A stretch of DNA of 64,000 bases from Arthrobacter cheniae (GCF_003602275.1 NZ_QZVT01000002.1:186001-250000), one strand, 5' to 3'. Shown: positions 52,000 to 61,838, counted from the first letter of the stretch. Notes: generated from the sequence alone by a model not told the origin. Program-made: numbers and translations.

Positions 52000-52965
52000 G
52001 TGCTTGCAATCGCCTGCCCCGGACAGGGCTCACAGACCCCCGGCTTCCTGGCCCCCTGGCTCGACCTCCCCGGGGTCCGCAACCACCTCGAGCAGCTCAG
52101 CGACCGCGCGGGCACGGATCTGGTACGGCATGGCACCACCTCTGACGAGGACACCATCAAGGACACCGCGGTCGCTCAGCCGCTCATCGTCGCTGCCGGG
52201 CTCGTCACGGCCCGCCTGCTCCTGGCGGACTACTCGCTGACCGCAGCCACCGTCGTCGCCGGTCACTCGGTGGGTGAGCTCACCGCCTCCGGTATCGCCG
52301 GGGCTCTGTCCGAAGACGACGCGGTCGCATTCGTCCGGGTCCGGGCGAATGCCATGGCGGAAGCCGCCGCCGCGACGCCGACCGGTATGAGCGCGGTCCT
52401 CGGGGGAGACCCCGATGACGTAGCGGCGCGATTGGCCGAACTCGGCCTCACCGCCGCGAACGCCAATGGAGGCGGCCAGGTCGTCGCGGCCGGGACGCTG
52501 GAGCAACTTGCGGCCCTGAGCGGGAACCCACCGGCAAAGACCCGCGTCATCGCCCTCAAGGTCGCCGGAGCGTTCCACACCGGTCACATGTCCCCCGCCG
52601 TCACCGCCCTCGAGGCATTGCGTCCATCACTCACGCCTGCCGACCCCGTGGCTACGCTGATGTCCAACTATGACGGGAACCCCGTCGCTACCGGTGACGG
52701 GAACCTCGACAGCCTGATCGCGCAGGTCTCCCGTCCTGTGCGCTGGGACCTCTGCATGGAATCGATGCAATCGATGGGCGTGACCGGGATGATCGAACTG
52801 TCCCCCGCAGGGACCCTGACCGGCCTCGCGAAGCGCGGAATGCGCGGGACAGCGACACTCGCCGTAAAATCGCCCGAGGACCTGGACGCAGCCCGCAGCT
52901 TCATCGGGGAACACTCCCGCACCACGGACCTCGATCCGACACTTACCTCCGAAGGACCTCAGTGA
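52000..52965 (+). CDS. fabD: Malonyl-CoA:ACP transacylase
   Basis: Loads malonyl groups onto ACP. 321 residues with the start AIACPGQGSQTPG, the nucleophile Ser90 in AGHSVGEL and the catalytic His in AGAFHTGHM. GTG 52000 has GGAAAG and TGGAAC upstream. First gene of the fabD-fabH-acpP-fabF operon; its stop overlaps the fabH start by 4 nt. Confidence 0.96.
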   Translation: MLAIACPGQGSQTPGFLAPWLDLPGVRNHLEQLSDRAGTDLVRHGTTSDEDTIKDTAVAQPLIVAAGLVTARLLLADYSLTAATVVAGHSVGELTASGIAGALSEDDAVAFVRVRANAMAEAAAATPTGMSAVLGGDPDDVAARLAELGLTAANANGGGQVVAAGTLEQLAALSGNPPAKTRVIALKVAGAFHTGHMSPAVTALEALRPSLTPADPVATLMSNYDGNPVATGDGNLDSLIAQVSRPVRWDLCMESMQSMGVTGMIELSPAGTLTGLAKRGMRGTATLAVKSPEDLDAARSFIGEHSRTTDLDPTLTSEGPQ

Positions 52966-54023
52966 GCATCACCGCCATCAAGCAAGCCCCCCTCCGTGAG
53001 CACACGCGCATCCTCGGCGTAGGGGCCTACCGTCCGGAGATCATCGTCACCAACGATGACGTCTGCCAGTGGATCGATTCCTCCGATGAGTGGATCCGGC
53101 AGCGGACGGGCATTGTCACGCGGCACCGGGCGCCCCGCGATGTCAGTGTCATCGACATGGCAGAAGCTGCCTCCCGCGAAGCACTCGTTGCGGCCGGCAT
53201 CGACGCCTCCCAGCTGGGGGCGGTGCTCGTCTCGACCGTGACCCACCCGTATGCGACGCCGTCGGCGGCCGCCCAATTGACCGACCGGCTCGGTGCGACT
53301 CCAGCGCCCGCATATGACATCTCCGCCGCTTGCGCAGGCTACTGCTACGGGATCGCGCAGGCAGACGCGCTGGTCCACGCGGGATCCGCGGAGTACGTCC
53401 TCGTGGTCGGTGTGGAGAAGCTCTCCGACTTCATCGACAACTCCGAACGCACCATCTCCTTCCTCCTCGGTGACGGTGCCGGTGCCGTGGTCATCGGTCC
53501 TGGCGAATCTGCCGGGATCGGTCCATCGGTCTGGGGTTCGGACGGCAGCAAGCACGAGGCCATCCGCATGAACCATTCACTGCTGGATGTCCGCGACTAC
53601 TCGCTCGGGTCGGTTGCCACAGACACCGAGGGAGAGCAGGACACCGCGGAAGGCCGTGAAGGCCTCTGGCCGACGATGGTCCAGGACGGACCAACCGTGT
53701 TCCGCTGGGCTGTCTGGGAGATGGCGAAAGTCGCCCAGCGCGCCCTCGATGCCGCAGGTGTCTCCGCCGACGACCTCGCCGTGTTCCTGCCGCACCAGGC
53801 GAATATCCGTATCATCGATGAGATGGTGAAGCAGTTGAAGCTTCCCGGGCATGTCTACGTGGCTCGGGACATCGTGGACGCAGGCAACACCTCGGCAGCC
53901 TCCATTCCCCTGGCGATGCATCGAACCCTCAAGGAACATCCGGAGTTCAGCGGCAAGCTCGCGCTGCAGATCGGATTCGGCGCCGGTCTGGTGTTCGGAG
54001 CACAGGTCGTGGTCCTCCCCTAG
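52962..54023 (+). CDS. fabH: Beta-ketoacyl-ACP synthase III
   Basis: Condenses acyl-CoA with malonyl-ACP to start chains; in branched-chain actinobacteria it takes isobutyryl or anteiso primers. 353 residues with the triad Cys124 (SAACAGYCYG), His (LPHQANIRI) and Asn (DAGNTSAAS). GTG start overlaps the fabD stop (GTGA). Confidence 0.96.
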   Translation: MSITAIKQAPLREHTRILGVGAYRPEIIVTNDDVCQWIDSSDEWIRQRTGIVTRHRAPRDVSVIDMAEAASREALVAAGIDASQLGAVLVSTVTHPYATPSAAAQLTDRLGATPAPAYDISAACAGYCYGIAQADALVHAGSAEYVLVVGVEKLSDFIDNSERTISFLLGDGAGAVVIGPGESAGIGPSVWGSDGSKHEAIRMNHSLLDVRDYSLGSVATDTEGEQDTAEGREGLWPTMVQDGPTVFRWAVWEMAKVAQRALDAAGVSADDLAVFLPHQANIRIIDEMVKQLKLPGHVYVARDIVDAGNTSAASIPLAMHRTLKEHPEFSGKLALQIGFGAGLVFGAQVVVLP

Positions 54024-54099
54024 TTTTCAAGCCCAAACCGCGACCGTGCGGTTTGACCATCCCCGCCGGTGCACCGGCAAGAACAGAAAAGGAGCCACC

Positions 54100-54345
54100 A
54101 TGGCTAGCAACGAAGAAATCCTGGCCGGTCTGGCAGAGATCGTGAACGAGGAGACGGGCCTCGCCCCCGAGTCCGTCGAGATGGACAAGTCCTTCACCGA
54201 CGACCTCGACATCGACTCCATCTCGATGATGACGATCGTCGTCAACGCCGAGGAGAAGTTCGGCGTGCGGATCCCTGATGAAGAGGTCAAGAACCTGAAG
54301 ACCGTCGGCGACGCCGTCACCTTCATCTCAGGTGCGCAGGCCTAA
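54100..54345 (+). CDS. acpP: Acyl carrier protein
   Basis: 81 residues, acidic, four-helix carrier. The phosphopantetheine site is Ser40 in DIDSISM. AAAAGGAG 6 nt before ATG 54100 is an excellent ribosome site, fitting high expression. 76 nt separate it from fabH. Confidence 0.97.
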   Translation: MASNEEILAGLAEIVNEETGLAPESVEMDKSFTDDLDIDSISMMTIVVNAEEKFGVRIPDEEVKNLKTVGDAVTFISGAQA

Positions 54346-54461
54346 GAACCTGCCGTTCCCCGCGCTGCGGCCGCTCCCGGTGTCACCGCCGGTGGCGGCC
54401 GCATCCGTCCTCCCTTCGCCCCGGTTCGGCCGGCGCACGCCCTAGCTTTGAAAGAGTGACC

Positions 54462-55697
54462 ATGCCACGCAAAGTCGTCATTACCGGACTCGGTGCAACC
54501 ACCCCCATCGGCGGGGACGTCCCAACGATGTGGGCCAACTCCCTCAAGGGAGTCTCGGGCGCACGAACCATCGAGGCCGACTGGGTACAGAAATACGAAC
54601 TGCCGGTCACCTTCGCCGCGCAGATCACCGTCCCGGCGTCGGAGGTCCTCACACGCGTCGAAGCCAAGCGCATGGACCCTTCGACGCAGTTCGCTGTGGT
54701 CGCCTCCCGGGAAGCCTGGCGTGATTCCGGGATCGAGGACGTCGACAAGGATCGTCTCGCCGTCGCCTTCGCTACGGGTATCGGCGGGGTCTGGACCCTG
54801 CTCGACGCCTGGGACACACTGCGCGAGAAGGGCCCGCGGAGGGTCCTGCCGATGACGGTGCCGATGCTCATGCCCAATGGCCCTGCCGCGGCCGTGAGCC
54901 TCGACCTCGGCGCCCGTGCCGGCGCACACACCCCGGTGTCGGCCTGCGCCTCGGGCACCGAAGCCCTCCACCAGGGTCTCGAACTGATTCGATCCGGCAA
55001 GGCCGACGTCGTCGTCTGCGGCGGTGCCGAAGCTGCCATCCACCCGATGCCGATCGCCGCCTTCGCCTCCATGCATGCGCTCTCCCGCCGGAACGACGAG
55101 CCTGAACTGGCGTCCCGCCCCTACGACACGGGCCGGGACGGCTTCGTCATGGGAGAGGGAGCCGGCGCCATCGTCCTCGAGGCGGAAGAACACGCCCTCG
55201 CACGTGGTGCGCGGATTTACGCCGAGCTCGCCGGTACTTCCGTCACGGCCGACGCGTACCACATCACCGCTCCCGATCCCGGCGGCCTCGGAGCGACCCG
55301 CGCCCTGAAGGCTGCTCTCTTCGACGCGCGAGCACAGCCGGAGGACGTCGTGCACATCAACGCTCACGCTACGTCGACCCCGGTCGGGGACAAGCCCGAG
55401 TACACAGCCCTGAAAGCAGCCCTGGGAAACCACCTCGACGAGGTGGCCGTGTCCGCTACCAAGTCCCAGACAGGACACCTCCTCGGAGCTTCTGGCGCTG
55501 TCGAGGCCGTCATGACGGTGCTCGCCCTCTACGAGCGGAAGGCACCGCTCACCATCAACCTCGACAACCAGGATCCCGAGATCCCGCTCGATGTCGTGAC
55601 CGCACCCAGGGACCTGCCGTCGGGTGACATCGTCGCGCTGAGCAACTCCTTCGGTTTCGGCGGACACAACGCCGTCATCGTCCTACGCAGCGTCTAG
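54462..55697 (+). CDS. fabF: Beta-ketoacyl-ACP synthase II
   Basis: Elongating ketosynthase of type II fatty-acid synthesis. 411 residues from ATG 54462 (GAAAGA upstream; GTG 54456 is an alternative). Triad Cys162 (SACASGTEAL), His in INAHATSTPVGD and His in KSQTGHLLGASG. Last gene of the fab operon, followed by a terminator. Confidence 0.96.
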   Translation: MPRKVVITGLGATTPIGGDVPTMWANSLKGVSGARTIEADWVQKYELPVTFAAQITVPASEVLTRVEAKRMDPSTQFAVVASREAWRDSGIEDVDKDRLAVAFATGIGGVWTLLDAWDTLREKGPRRVLPMTVPMLMPNGPAAAVSLDLGARAGAHTPVSACASGTEALHQGLELIRSGKADVVVCGGAEAAIHPMPIAAFASMHALSRRNDEPELASRPYDTGRDGFVMGEGAGAIVLEAEEHALARGARIYAELAGTSVTADAYHITAPDPGGLGATRALKAALFDARAQPEDVVHINAHATSTPVGDKPEYTALKAALGNHLDEVAVSATKSQTGHLLGASGAVEAVMTVLALYERKAPLTINLDNQDPEIPLDVVTAPRDLPSGDIVALSNSFGFGGHNAVIVLRSV

Positions 55698-55706
55698 GTC
55701 GGCCAG

Positions 55707-55750
55707 ACACACGAGAGGCGCCGCCCGGCCGGGCTGCGCCTCTCGTGTGT
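55707..55750 (+). terminator. Terminator of the fab operon
   Basis: 15-bp perfect stem (55707-55721 with 55736-55750) with a GC-rich loop; the right foot is GT-rich (GTGTGTG). Confidence 0.88.
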
Positions 55751-55856
55751 GTGGAGCAGACTGAGTGTCGCCGTCGGCGTTGGCCGCAGCGTCAGAATTC
55801 CCTGGTGTCCTGCGGTCGACGCTCCGCCGAACGTCCTTGCCTGTGCCAGCCCCCGA

Positions 55857-56360
55857 TCATCCGACCTGGTGCAGCCAGCGCACAGGAGCACCCTCCGCAG
55901 CATGACGGAACGGTTCGAGCTCCTCGTCCCAGGACTCGCCGAGTGCAAGGGACAGCTCGTGATAGACGGCTGCAGGATCACCGGCACCCGTCTCGTAGGC
56001 ATAACGGATCCGGTCCTCGGTCACCATGATGTTGCCGTGGACGTCGGTGGTGGCATGGAAGATGCCGAGCTCAGGAGTGTGCGACCAGCGGCCACCATCT
56101 GCCCCTGCACTCTGTTCCTCGGTGACCTCGTAGCGCAGATGTGCCCACCCTCGCAACGCAGAAGCGAGCTGGGCTCCGGATCCCTGCGGGCCGATCCACG
56201 ACAGCTCGGCGCGCAACATTCCGGGCGCGGCGGGTTGCGCTGTCCACTCCATGTCGATGCGCTTATCCAGCACAGAGCCGATAGCCCACTCGATATGAGG
56301 GCACAACGCAGTAGGGGCCGAGTGCACGTACAAGACACCGCGCGCCATCACAACAGACAT
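55857..56360 (-). CDS. DUF3145 protein
   Basis: 167-residue actinobacterial protein: GVLYVHSAPTALCPHIEWA, MEWTAQPAAPGMLRAELSW, ELGIFHATTDVHGNIMVTEDRIR and AALGESWDEELEPFRHAAEG-type C-terminus. Soluble; function unknown; widely conserved near the fab operon. ATG 56358-56360 has GGAGG 5 nt upstream. Confidence 0.92.
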   Translation of the reverse strand: MSVVMARGVLYVHSAPTALCPHIEWAIGSVLDKRIDMEWTAQPAAPGMLRAELSWIGPQGSGAQLASALRGWAHLRYEVTEEQSAGADGGRWSHTPELGIFHATTDVHGNIMVTEDRIRYAYETGAGDPAAVYHELSLALGESWDEELEPFRHAAEGAPVRWLHQVG

Positions 56361-56588
56361 TCCATCCTCCATAGCTGTAGGTACGTCTTCCCCAACGACC
56401 TTCAATGGATGATGAAACAGCAAACGGATGTGCCAGAGCTTTACGAGACCCACCCGCACGGCGTGCGGGTTCGATGTGACTACTGCTTATTGTGCACGAG
56501 AAGCCTCGATTCCGCTACTGCACCTACCACAGTGCCAGTGCTGGAGCGTCCCGGCTTGCTCGAGGAGTTCTGACGGGCGGCGAGGCTC

Positions 56589-57521
56589 CTACGCCCGCGG
56601 GTGCGCCTGCTCGTAGCTACGCCGGAGCCGATCAACGGAGACGTGGGTGTACAGCTGCGTGGTGGCGAGGCTCGAGTGGCCGAGCAACTCCTGCACGGCG
56701 CGGAGATCAGCACCACCGTCCAGGAGGTGAGTGGCAGCAGTGTGCCTCAGGGCGTGGGGACCTCTCGCCGCAGTGTCACCCAGTCCTTCGAGGGCTTCCC
56801 TGACCTGGGTGCGGACGGCCCTCTGGTCGATACGTCCTCCACGGCGGCCGAGGAACAATGCCGGGCCGCTCCTCCCGTTCACCCGCTGCGGGCGGCCGCG
56901 ACGCAGCCAGTCGTCGATGGCATAGCCGGCAGGCACCCCATAGGGAACGGTACGTTCCTTGTCCCCCTTGCCCGTCACGACAAGGGTTCGGCGCTCCGTA
57001 TTGACGTCGTCCACGTCGAGGCCGACCAACTCACCGACTCGGACACCCGTCCCATAGAGCACCTCGAGCATGGCCCGACGTTGGAGCTGGTGGGCATCGC
57101 CCTGCTCGCTGCGCCCTCCAAGGCCCTCGAACAGGGCCTGCGCCTGCGGGTGGCTGAGTACCGCCGGCAGGGTGCTGTTGCGCTTGGGTGCTCGTAGGCG
57201 TAGAGCGGGATTCAGTGGGACGATCTCCTCGCGCACGGCCCAATCCATGAAGGACCGAACCGCCGCTGCTCGTCGCGCCAACGTGGATCGTGCCAGGCCT
57301 GCTTGATCGAGCGCTCCGAGCCATGCCCGGAAGTGACGGAGTTCGAGCTGGCCCAGGTCTGATGCACCAGCCCCTGCAGCGTGAGTGAGGAACAGGGCGA
57401 CATCCTTCTTGTACGCCCGTACCGTGTGCTCGGATCTGTTGCGCTCCAGCGTCAGGTACTTCTCGAACCCCTGAAGGGCCCTAGCAGGTCCTCCGTATGA
57501 TTCAGCGGTTCCGTCAGTCAT
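56589..57521 (-). CDS. xerC: Tyrosine recombinase XerC
   Basis: Resolves chromosome dimers at dif together with XerD. 310 residues: SAM-like N-domain (LTLERNRSEHTVRAYKKDV) and catalytic residues Arg in GTGVRVGELV, His-x-x-Arg in HALRHTAATH, His in LLGHSSLAT and Tyr in QLYTHVS. Position next to dprA-comM is the standard housekeeping locus and not a phage integrase. Confidence 0.94.
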   Translation of the reverse strand: MTDGTAESYGGPARALQGFEKYLTLERNRSEHTVRAYKKDVALFLTHAAGAGASDLGQLELRHFRAWLGALDQAGLARSTLARRAAAVRSFMDWAVREEIVPLNPALRLRAPKRNSTLPAVLSHPQAQALFEGLGGRSEQGDAHQLQRRAMLEVLYGTGVRVGELVGLDVDDVNTERRTLVVTGKGDKERTVPYGVPAGYAIDDWLRRGRPQRVNGRSGPALFLGRRGGRIDQRAVRTQVREALEGLGDTAARGPHALRHTAATHLLDGGADLRAVQELLGHSSLATTQLYTHVSVDRLRRSYEQAHPRA

Positions 57522-57891
57522 GTCTTCCTCCGCCCACCAGTATCCACGCCTCGTCGGTTCGATGAAGGCACTTCACCCAGCGCGTTTCGCAATCCTGCGC
57601 CGACTGGGCGTGCGCATTGGCCCAGGTGGGAGAGATTGACATCCGAATTCGTGGGGAGCAGGGCGTCAATAGCCTGATAATCGACAGGCGGCCAACGAGG
57701 CGGCCACGGGTGATGAATCCGAGGTGCGACAGATTCACAGTGATAGTGGCGGTCCAATGGAAGGAGTAGAAGGGTGGGCATCAAGCCCCGCTGCGCAGTG
57801 CGGCCCTGGCTGCCCGAGAGACTCCCTGGCCCGCGTCGGCCGGTTCATCAGGTCCTGGAACACCCCGGTCTGCGTTCACCTAACGTCCTGG
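57522..57891. other. Intergenic region between xerC and the MGMT-family gene
   Basis: 370 bp with no supported gene on either strand. Short frames overlap the MGMT-family gene antisense. It would hold the xerC promoter; no operator or terminator stands out. Confidence 0.5.
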
Positions 57892-58563
57892 CTAATCCGG
57901 CGCGTCGATGTGGCGGACGACGCTCTTCTTGCTTCCCAACGGGACCGGGTCTGCATCTGGAACTCCGTCCGATTCCCTGTCCAGCAACTCCGTCTTCGTC
58001 GCGTTGCCCGCGGCATAGCCGACCACAGCGCCAGTGCTGCTGACCACCCTGTGACCAGGCACGATGATCGACACCGGATTGGCCCGTACGGCCGCTCCGA
58101 CAGCCCGCCCCATGCCGGCATTACCCAGGTGCGCGGCGATGTCCCGGTAGCTGCGGCGTTGACCGTAGGGTATTCCGGTCAGGGCAGTCCAGACCATTCG
58201 CTGGAACTCGGTTCCCCGAAGATCCACCGGCACGTCGAAGTGACGCCGTGAGCCGGCGAAATACTGCCCGATCTCACCCGCCGCCCGCTGCAGGAGGACC
58301 TCTGTCGCGCTCGGACTGACGTCAGGCCCTGCCTCCGCCTGATTTCTCCCGTCTGCTGGCATGACGACGGACGGCTCCAGTGGCCGTCCGAGGAGCGACT
58401 GTGCGGGCACCGGAGAGTGGTCCTCGTGATACAGGCCGACGATCGCCTCGCCGTTCGCGACGATGCGCAGGACCCCGACAGGAGAGTCGATGTCCAGGTA
58501 TCGCCGTTCCGCGCCCGAAGCGTTGGTGTCTTCTTCTGCACTGCTGGACTCGATGCTTGTCAT
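57892..58563 (-). CDS. MGMT/Ogt-family protein without the catalytic cysteine
   Basis: 223 residues with the full two-domain Ogt layout: N-terminal RNase H-like domain and C-terminal DNA-binding domain FQRMVWTALTGIPYGQRRSYRDIAAHLG, the Arg-finger segment GRAVGAAVRANP, and the active-site loop. The loop reads VPGHRV where active enzymes have PCHRV: codon 170 (58054-58056) is GGT for Gly. It therefore cannot accept alkyl groups by the usual mechanism and may act like alkyltransferase-like proteins (Trp or Ala at this place), which flag O6-alkylguanine for nucleotide excision repair. The tail after residue 195 is also unusual. Confidence 0.88.
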   Translation of the reverse strand: MTSIESSSAEEDTNASGAERRYLDIDSPVGVLRIVANGEAIVGLYHEDHSPVPAQSLLGRPLEPSVVMPADGRNQAEAGPDVSPSATEVLLQRAAGEIGQYFAGSRRHFDVPVDLRGTEFQRMVWTALTGIPYGQRRSYRDIAAHLGNAGMGRAVGAAVRANPVSIIVPGHRVVSSTGAVVGYAAGNATKTELLDRESDGVPDADPVPLGSKKSVVRHIDAPD

Positions 58564-58641
58564 GAGGGTTCTCCGCGAGGTGTTCGTGATGGGCAGGGCG
58601 TTGTTCGGGGACTCGGCAAGACGGAAGAGCGAAACGGCGCC

Positions 58642-59844
58642 TCATTCCTTCTGCCGTCGCCATCCGACGCTCGTCCTGTGAGCAAGGCCGGCAAGTTCCA
58701 GCCGGGCGAGTCCCCTCAGGACCTCACGGATGGACAGACCGGCGACCGATGCCAGTTTGTCGACGGTGGTGAAGGCGCGAACGGGTAGTCCGTCGAGCAC
58801 CAGAAGATCGGGGATGGTCAAGCCGTCCTGATCCCGGGCCGGCTCAGCGTCCTCCCTGGCGCGGTCGCCCAGGGGTGGTTCGCCGAGCGGGCCGGCTAGT
58901 TCGGCGACGTCGGCAGCGTCGGTGACACAGACGGCTGTACCATCCCTGAGCAACCGGTGGCATCCCGCGGAGTTGGCAGAGTGGACCGAACCAGGGACGG
59001 CTCCAACCGGCCTTCCGAGGCCCGCCGCATGGTGGGCTGTATTCAGGGCGCCGGACCGCCAACGAGCCTCGACGACGACTGTCACGGCGCTGAGAGCAGC
59101 GATCAACCTGTTGCGCTGTAGGAATCGCCACCTTGTCGGAGAACTTCCGGGCGGCACCTCCGAGATGAGCAGGCCGCTGCGCGCGACGGTTCGGAGTAAT
59201 TCCTCGTTCCCGGCTGGGTAATAACGATCGACGCCGCAGGCCAGCAGCGCGACGGTGGCTGGGAAAGCACCGTCATCGGTCGTTGCGAGCGCTGCCCTGT
59301 GAGCCTGCGCATCGATCCCGTAAGCGCCACCTGAGACCACCGAGTAACCGCGGGACGCAAGGCCGGAGGCCATATCGGCTGTCACGGAGGACCCATAGTT
59401 CGTGCTGTCCCGCGAACCTACGACGGCGGCCAGCCGACCGAGGTTCGGAATCTCATGATTACCTCGTACCCACAGGCACAGGGGCGCCGAGGTCTGGAGA
59501 TCGTGCAGCGCCGCCGGCCACTCACTCGATTCCGGAGTGACGAGCCGGCCCGTCAGTCGCTCGAGCGTGGCGAGATCACGCTCGGGAGCCAGATCCCCGA
59601 GACGCGGCGCCCACCGAGACAATCCCTCCTGCAGGTGGTCACGGCGGTCATCCGGCATCCCGAGTAGGTCATGAAGCTGAGCCCGGACGTCGTGACCGGC
59701 GTGGATCTCGCCGCGGGCGATGCGCAGGGCATCGATTGGGCCGACCACGGACACGAGGCCCAGACCGACGGTGTCGGACGGCTCGAAGAGCCTCGAAAGC
59801 GCGGCCCTGGCCGCTGTTGTGCTGTCCGTCCCGCCCGTCGTCAC
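58642..59844 (-). CDS. dprA: DNA-processing protein DprA
   Basis: Loads RecA on incoming single-stranded DNA during transformation or related recombination. 400 residues: N-terminal SAM-like part, Rossmann-like core (AAVVGSRDSTNYG, VSGGAYGIDAQAH, LLISEVPPGS, RFLQRNRLIAALSAVTVVVEA, GAVPGSVHSANSAGCHRLL) and a C-terminal winged helix. GTG start overlaps the comM stop by 4 nt. Confidence 0.95.
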   Translation of the reverse strand: MTTGGTDSTTAARAALSRLFEPSDTVGLGLVSVVGPIDALRIARGEIHAGHDVRAQLHDLLGMPDDRRDHLQEGLSRWAPRLGDLAPERDLATLERLTGRLVTPESSEWPAALHDLQTSAPLCLWVRGNHEIPNLGRLAAVVGSRDSTNYGSSVTADMASGLASRGYSVVSGGAYGIDAQAHRAALATTDDGAFPATVALLACGVDRYYPAGNEELLRTVARSGLLISEVPPGSSPTRWRFLQRNRLIAALSAVTVVVEARWRSGALNTAHHAAGLGRPVGAVPGSVHSANSAGCHRLLRDGTAVCVTDAADVAELAGPLGEPPLGDRAREDAEPARDQDGLTIPDLLVLDGLPVRAFTTVDKLASVAGLSIREVLRGLARLELAGLAHRTSVGWRRQKE

Positions 59845-61373
59845 TGTGCGCTCTCCTGGAGACGGAACCCCAGGGCCGTGACGACGTCATCGGCCTCCGG
59901 GGTGTCACGACCAGCGAGATCCGAGATGGTCCAGGCGACGCGGAGAACACGATCCCAGCCACGAGCGCTAACCAGGCTCCGGTCCAGCGCCTTATCCAGG
60001 GACGCCGTCACCTTCCGCGGCAGGGCGAGGTCTCCCCGCAATATCCGTCCCTGCACCTCCGAATTCGTGGTGTAGTTCCAGCGGCGCAACCGGCTGCGCT
60101 GTGCAGCCCGCGCTCCGGCGACTCGTGCGGCTACAACGGCCGAGGTCTCGGCAGACGTGCCCCCGGCATAATCGGCGAGACTCACCCTTTGCACGACCAC
60201 CTGCAGATCGACCCGATCCAGCAGGGGCCCCGACAGCCGGTTGAAGTACCTGCGACGTTGCTGGGCCGTGCACAGGCAATCGATTCCTTTTCCATTGGCG
60301 AGCCCGCAGGGACAGGGGTTGAGCGCGAGAACCAGCTGGAAGCGCGCAGGGTAGGACGCGGTGCCCGATGCACGATGAAGGACGAGGCGCCCGCTCTCGA
60401 GCGGCTCCCGCAGTGCTTCGAGAACCCGGCGCTCATACTCCGGCGCCTCGTCGAGGAACAGGATGCCCCGATGCGCCCGTGACGCGGCTCCCGGCCTCGG
60501 GATACCGCTGCCGCCCCCGATGATGGAGGCGGGAGTTGCCGTGTGGTGGGGGCTCTCGAAGGGTGGCTTACGGACCAGCTCGGCGCAGTGCCGGTCACCG
60601 CTCAGGCTATGGATGGCGGTGACCTCCATGGCGTGATCATCCTCCAGATCCGGCAGGATGCCCGGCAGCCGCTCGGCAAGCATCGTCTTGCCCGCACCGG
60701 GAGGTCCCATCATGAGCAGGTGGTGCGCACCGGCCGCCGCGATCTCGAGGGCGAATCTCGCTTCCTGCTGACCTGCGATATCCGACAGGTCCTTGAGCGG
60801 CGCGGATGGCAGGACTCGGGTCATGGCCCCGGTGCGTATCGAGGGGTCGGGACGATCCACGTCGCCGACCTCCGCTCCGAAAGCCACGGCGACGTCCGCA
60901 AGGGTCTGGAACGCCCGGACCTCCGCTGCGGGGACGAGTGCCGCTTCCGCCTCATTCTCCTCGGCAACCACTATCCGATGGTGTCCGGCTTCGACAGCGG
61001 CCATCACCGCCGGGAGGACACCATGCACGGGACGCAGTTGCCCATCCAGTCCGAGCTCGGCGATGAAAACCGTCGAACCGCACCCCCGGACATCGCCCGC
61101 TGCGGCAAGCGCCGACATGACGATCGCCAGGTCGAAGGCCGACCCTCGTTTCGGCAGGGACGCAGGAATGAGGTTCACCGTGATCTTTCGGCGGCTGAGT
61201 GGAACCCCCGCGTTCCGGGCGGCCGCCCTGATACGGTCCTTGGCCTCGTTGAGCGACGCATCCGGAAGACCGAGCAGTACGAAGGCCGGCAGGGTCTGCC
61301 CGATATCCGCCTCGACCTCGACGATGTGCCCGTTCATACCGACAAGGGATACTGCGTAGGTCCGCCCGAGCAC
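59841..61373 (-). CDS. comM: ComM/YifB family AAA+ ATPase (Mg-chelatase-like)
   Basis: 510-residue hexameric helicase-like ATPase linked to recombination of incoming DNA. Lon-protease-like N-terminal domain (VEVEADIGQTLPAFVLLGLPDAS), Walker A GPPGAGKTM, Walker B GILFLDEAPE, a CPCG zinc-like motif (NPCPCG...CLCT) and the C-terminal Mg_chelatase_C domain. GTG 61371-61373 starts 2 nt after the yraN stop; the frame upstream to 61643 overlaps yraN and is rejected. Confidence 0.94.
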   Translation of the reverse strand: MLGRTYAVSLVGMNGHIVEVEADIGQTLPAFVLLGLPDASLNEAKDRIRAAARNAGVPLSRRKITVNLIPASLPKRGSAFDLAIVMSALAAAGDVRGCGSTVFIAELGLDGQLRPVHGVLPAVMAAVEAGHHRIVVAEENEAEAALVPAAEVRAFQTLADVAVAFGAEVGDVDRPDPSIRTGAMTRVLPSAPLKDLSDIAGQQEARFALEIAAAGAHHLLMMGPPGAGKTMLAERLPGILPDLEDDHAMEVTAIHSLSGDRHCAELVRKPPFESPHHTATPASIIGGGSGIPRPGAASRAHRGILFLDEAPEYERRVLEALREPLESGRLVLHRASGTASYPARFQLVLALNPCPCGLANGKGIDCLCTAQQRRRYFNRLSGPLLDRVDLQVVVQRVSLADYAGGTSAETSAVVAARVAGARAAQRSRLRRWNYTTNSEVQGRILRGDLALPRKVTASLDKALDRSLVSARGWDRVLRVAWTISDLAGRDTPEADDVVTALGFRLQESAQ

Positions 61374-61375
61374 CG

Positions 61376-61732
61376 TCAGATCACCGCCCGGACATGCTCG
61401 ATCCGTGGAGTGCCGGAACCGTCGTCGAGGACTCCGACGGCGTCGACGCGGAACCCGCTGAATCGCAGGTTGTGCCCGCACGCCCATTTCGACGCGAGCA
61501 GGTACAGCCGCTCGAGCTTGCTCGCCGTGATGGACTCGAGCGGTTGCCCGAAGTCGTCCGAACTGCGCGTCTTGACCTCGACGATCACCAGCGTCGACCC
61601 GTCGATCGCGACGAGGTCGATCTCCCCCGCGGGACACCGCCAATTGCGGTCGACGATCGTCAGCCCGGCCCGTTCTAAGAAGTCAGCGGCCGTCGCTTCC
61701 CCGCGACGCCCCAATTCATCCTTTGCCAACAT
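61376..61732 (-). CDS. yraN: YraN/UPF0102 family nuclease-like protein
   Basis: 118 residues with a Holliday-junction-resolvase/PD-(D/E)XK-like core: GRRGEATAADFLERAG, NWRCPAGEIDLVAIDGSTLVIVEVKTRSS. ATG 61730-61732 has GGAGG 8 nt upstream. Co-transcribed with comM-dprA, so likely involved in DNA processing. 61733-61838 holds nothing. Confidence 0.93.
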   Translation of the reverse strand: MLAKDELGRRGEATAADFLERAGLTIVDRNWRCPAGEIDLVAIDGSTLVIVEVKTRSSDDFGQPLESITASKLERLYLLASKWACGHNLRFSGFRVDAVGVLDDGSGTPRIEHVRAVI

Positions 61733-61838
61733 GGCTACCACCTCCGCCCCCAGCTTCAGGGAGGCAGAGAAGGTGCACGGCAGGCTCCTGGCCTATGTGG
61801 ACAACCTCAGGCAGAACCAGGCGGAGCGGCGGACCGAC

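Noticed and set aside
57774..58043. A plus-strand frame with GGAAGGAG upstream of GTG, between xerC and the MGMT-family gene
   Set aside because: It overlaps the MGMT-family gene antisense and its translation has no protein-like pattern despite the ribosome-site-like sequence.
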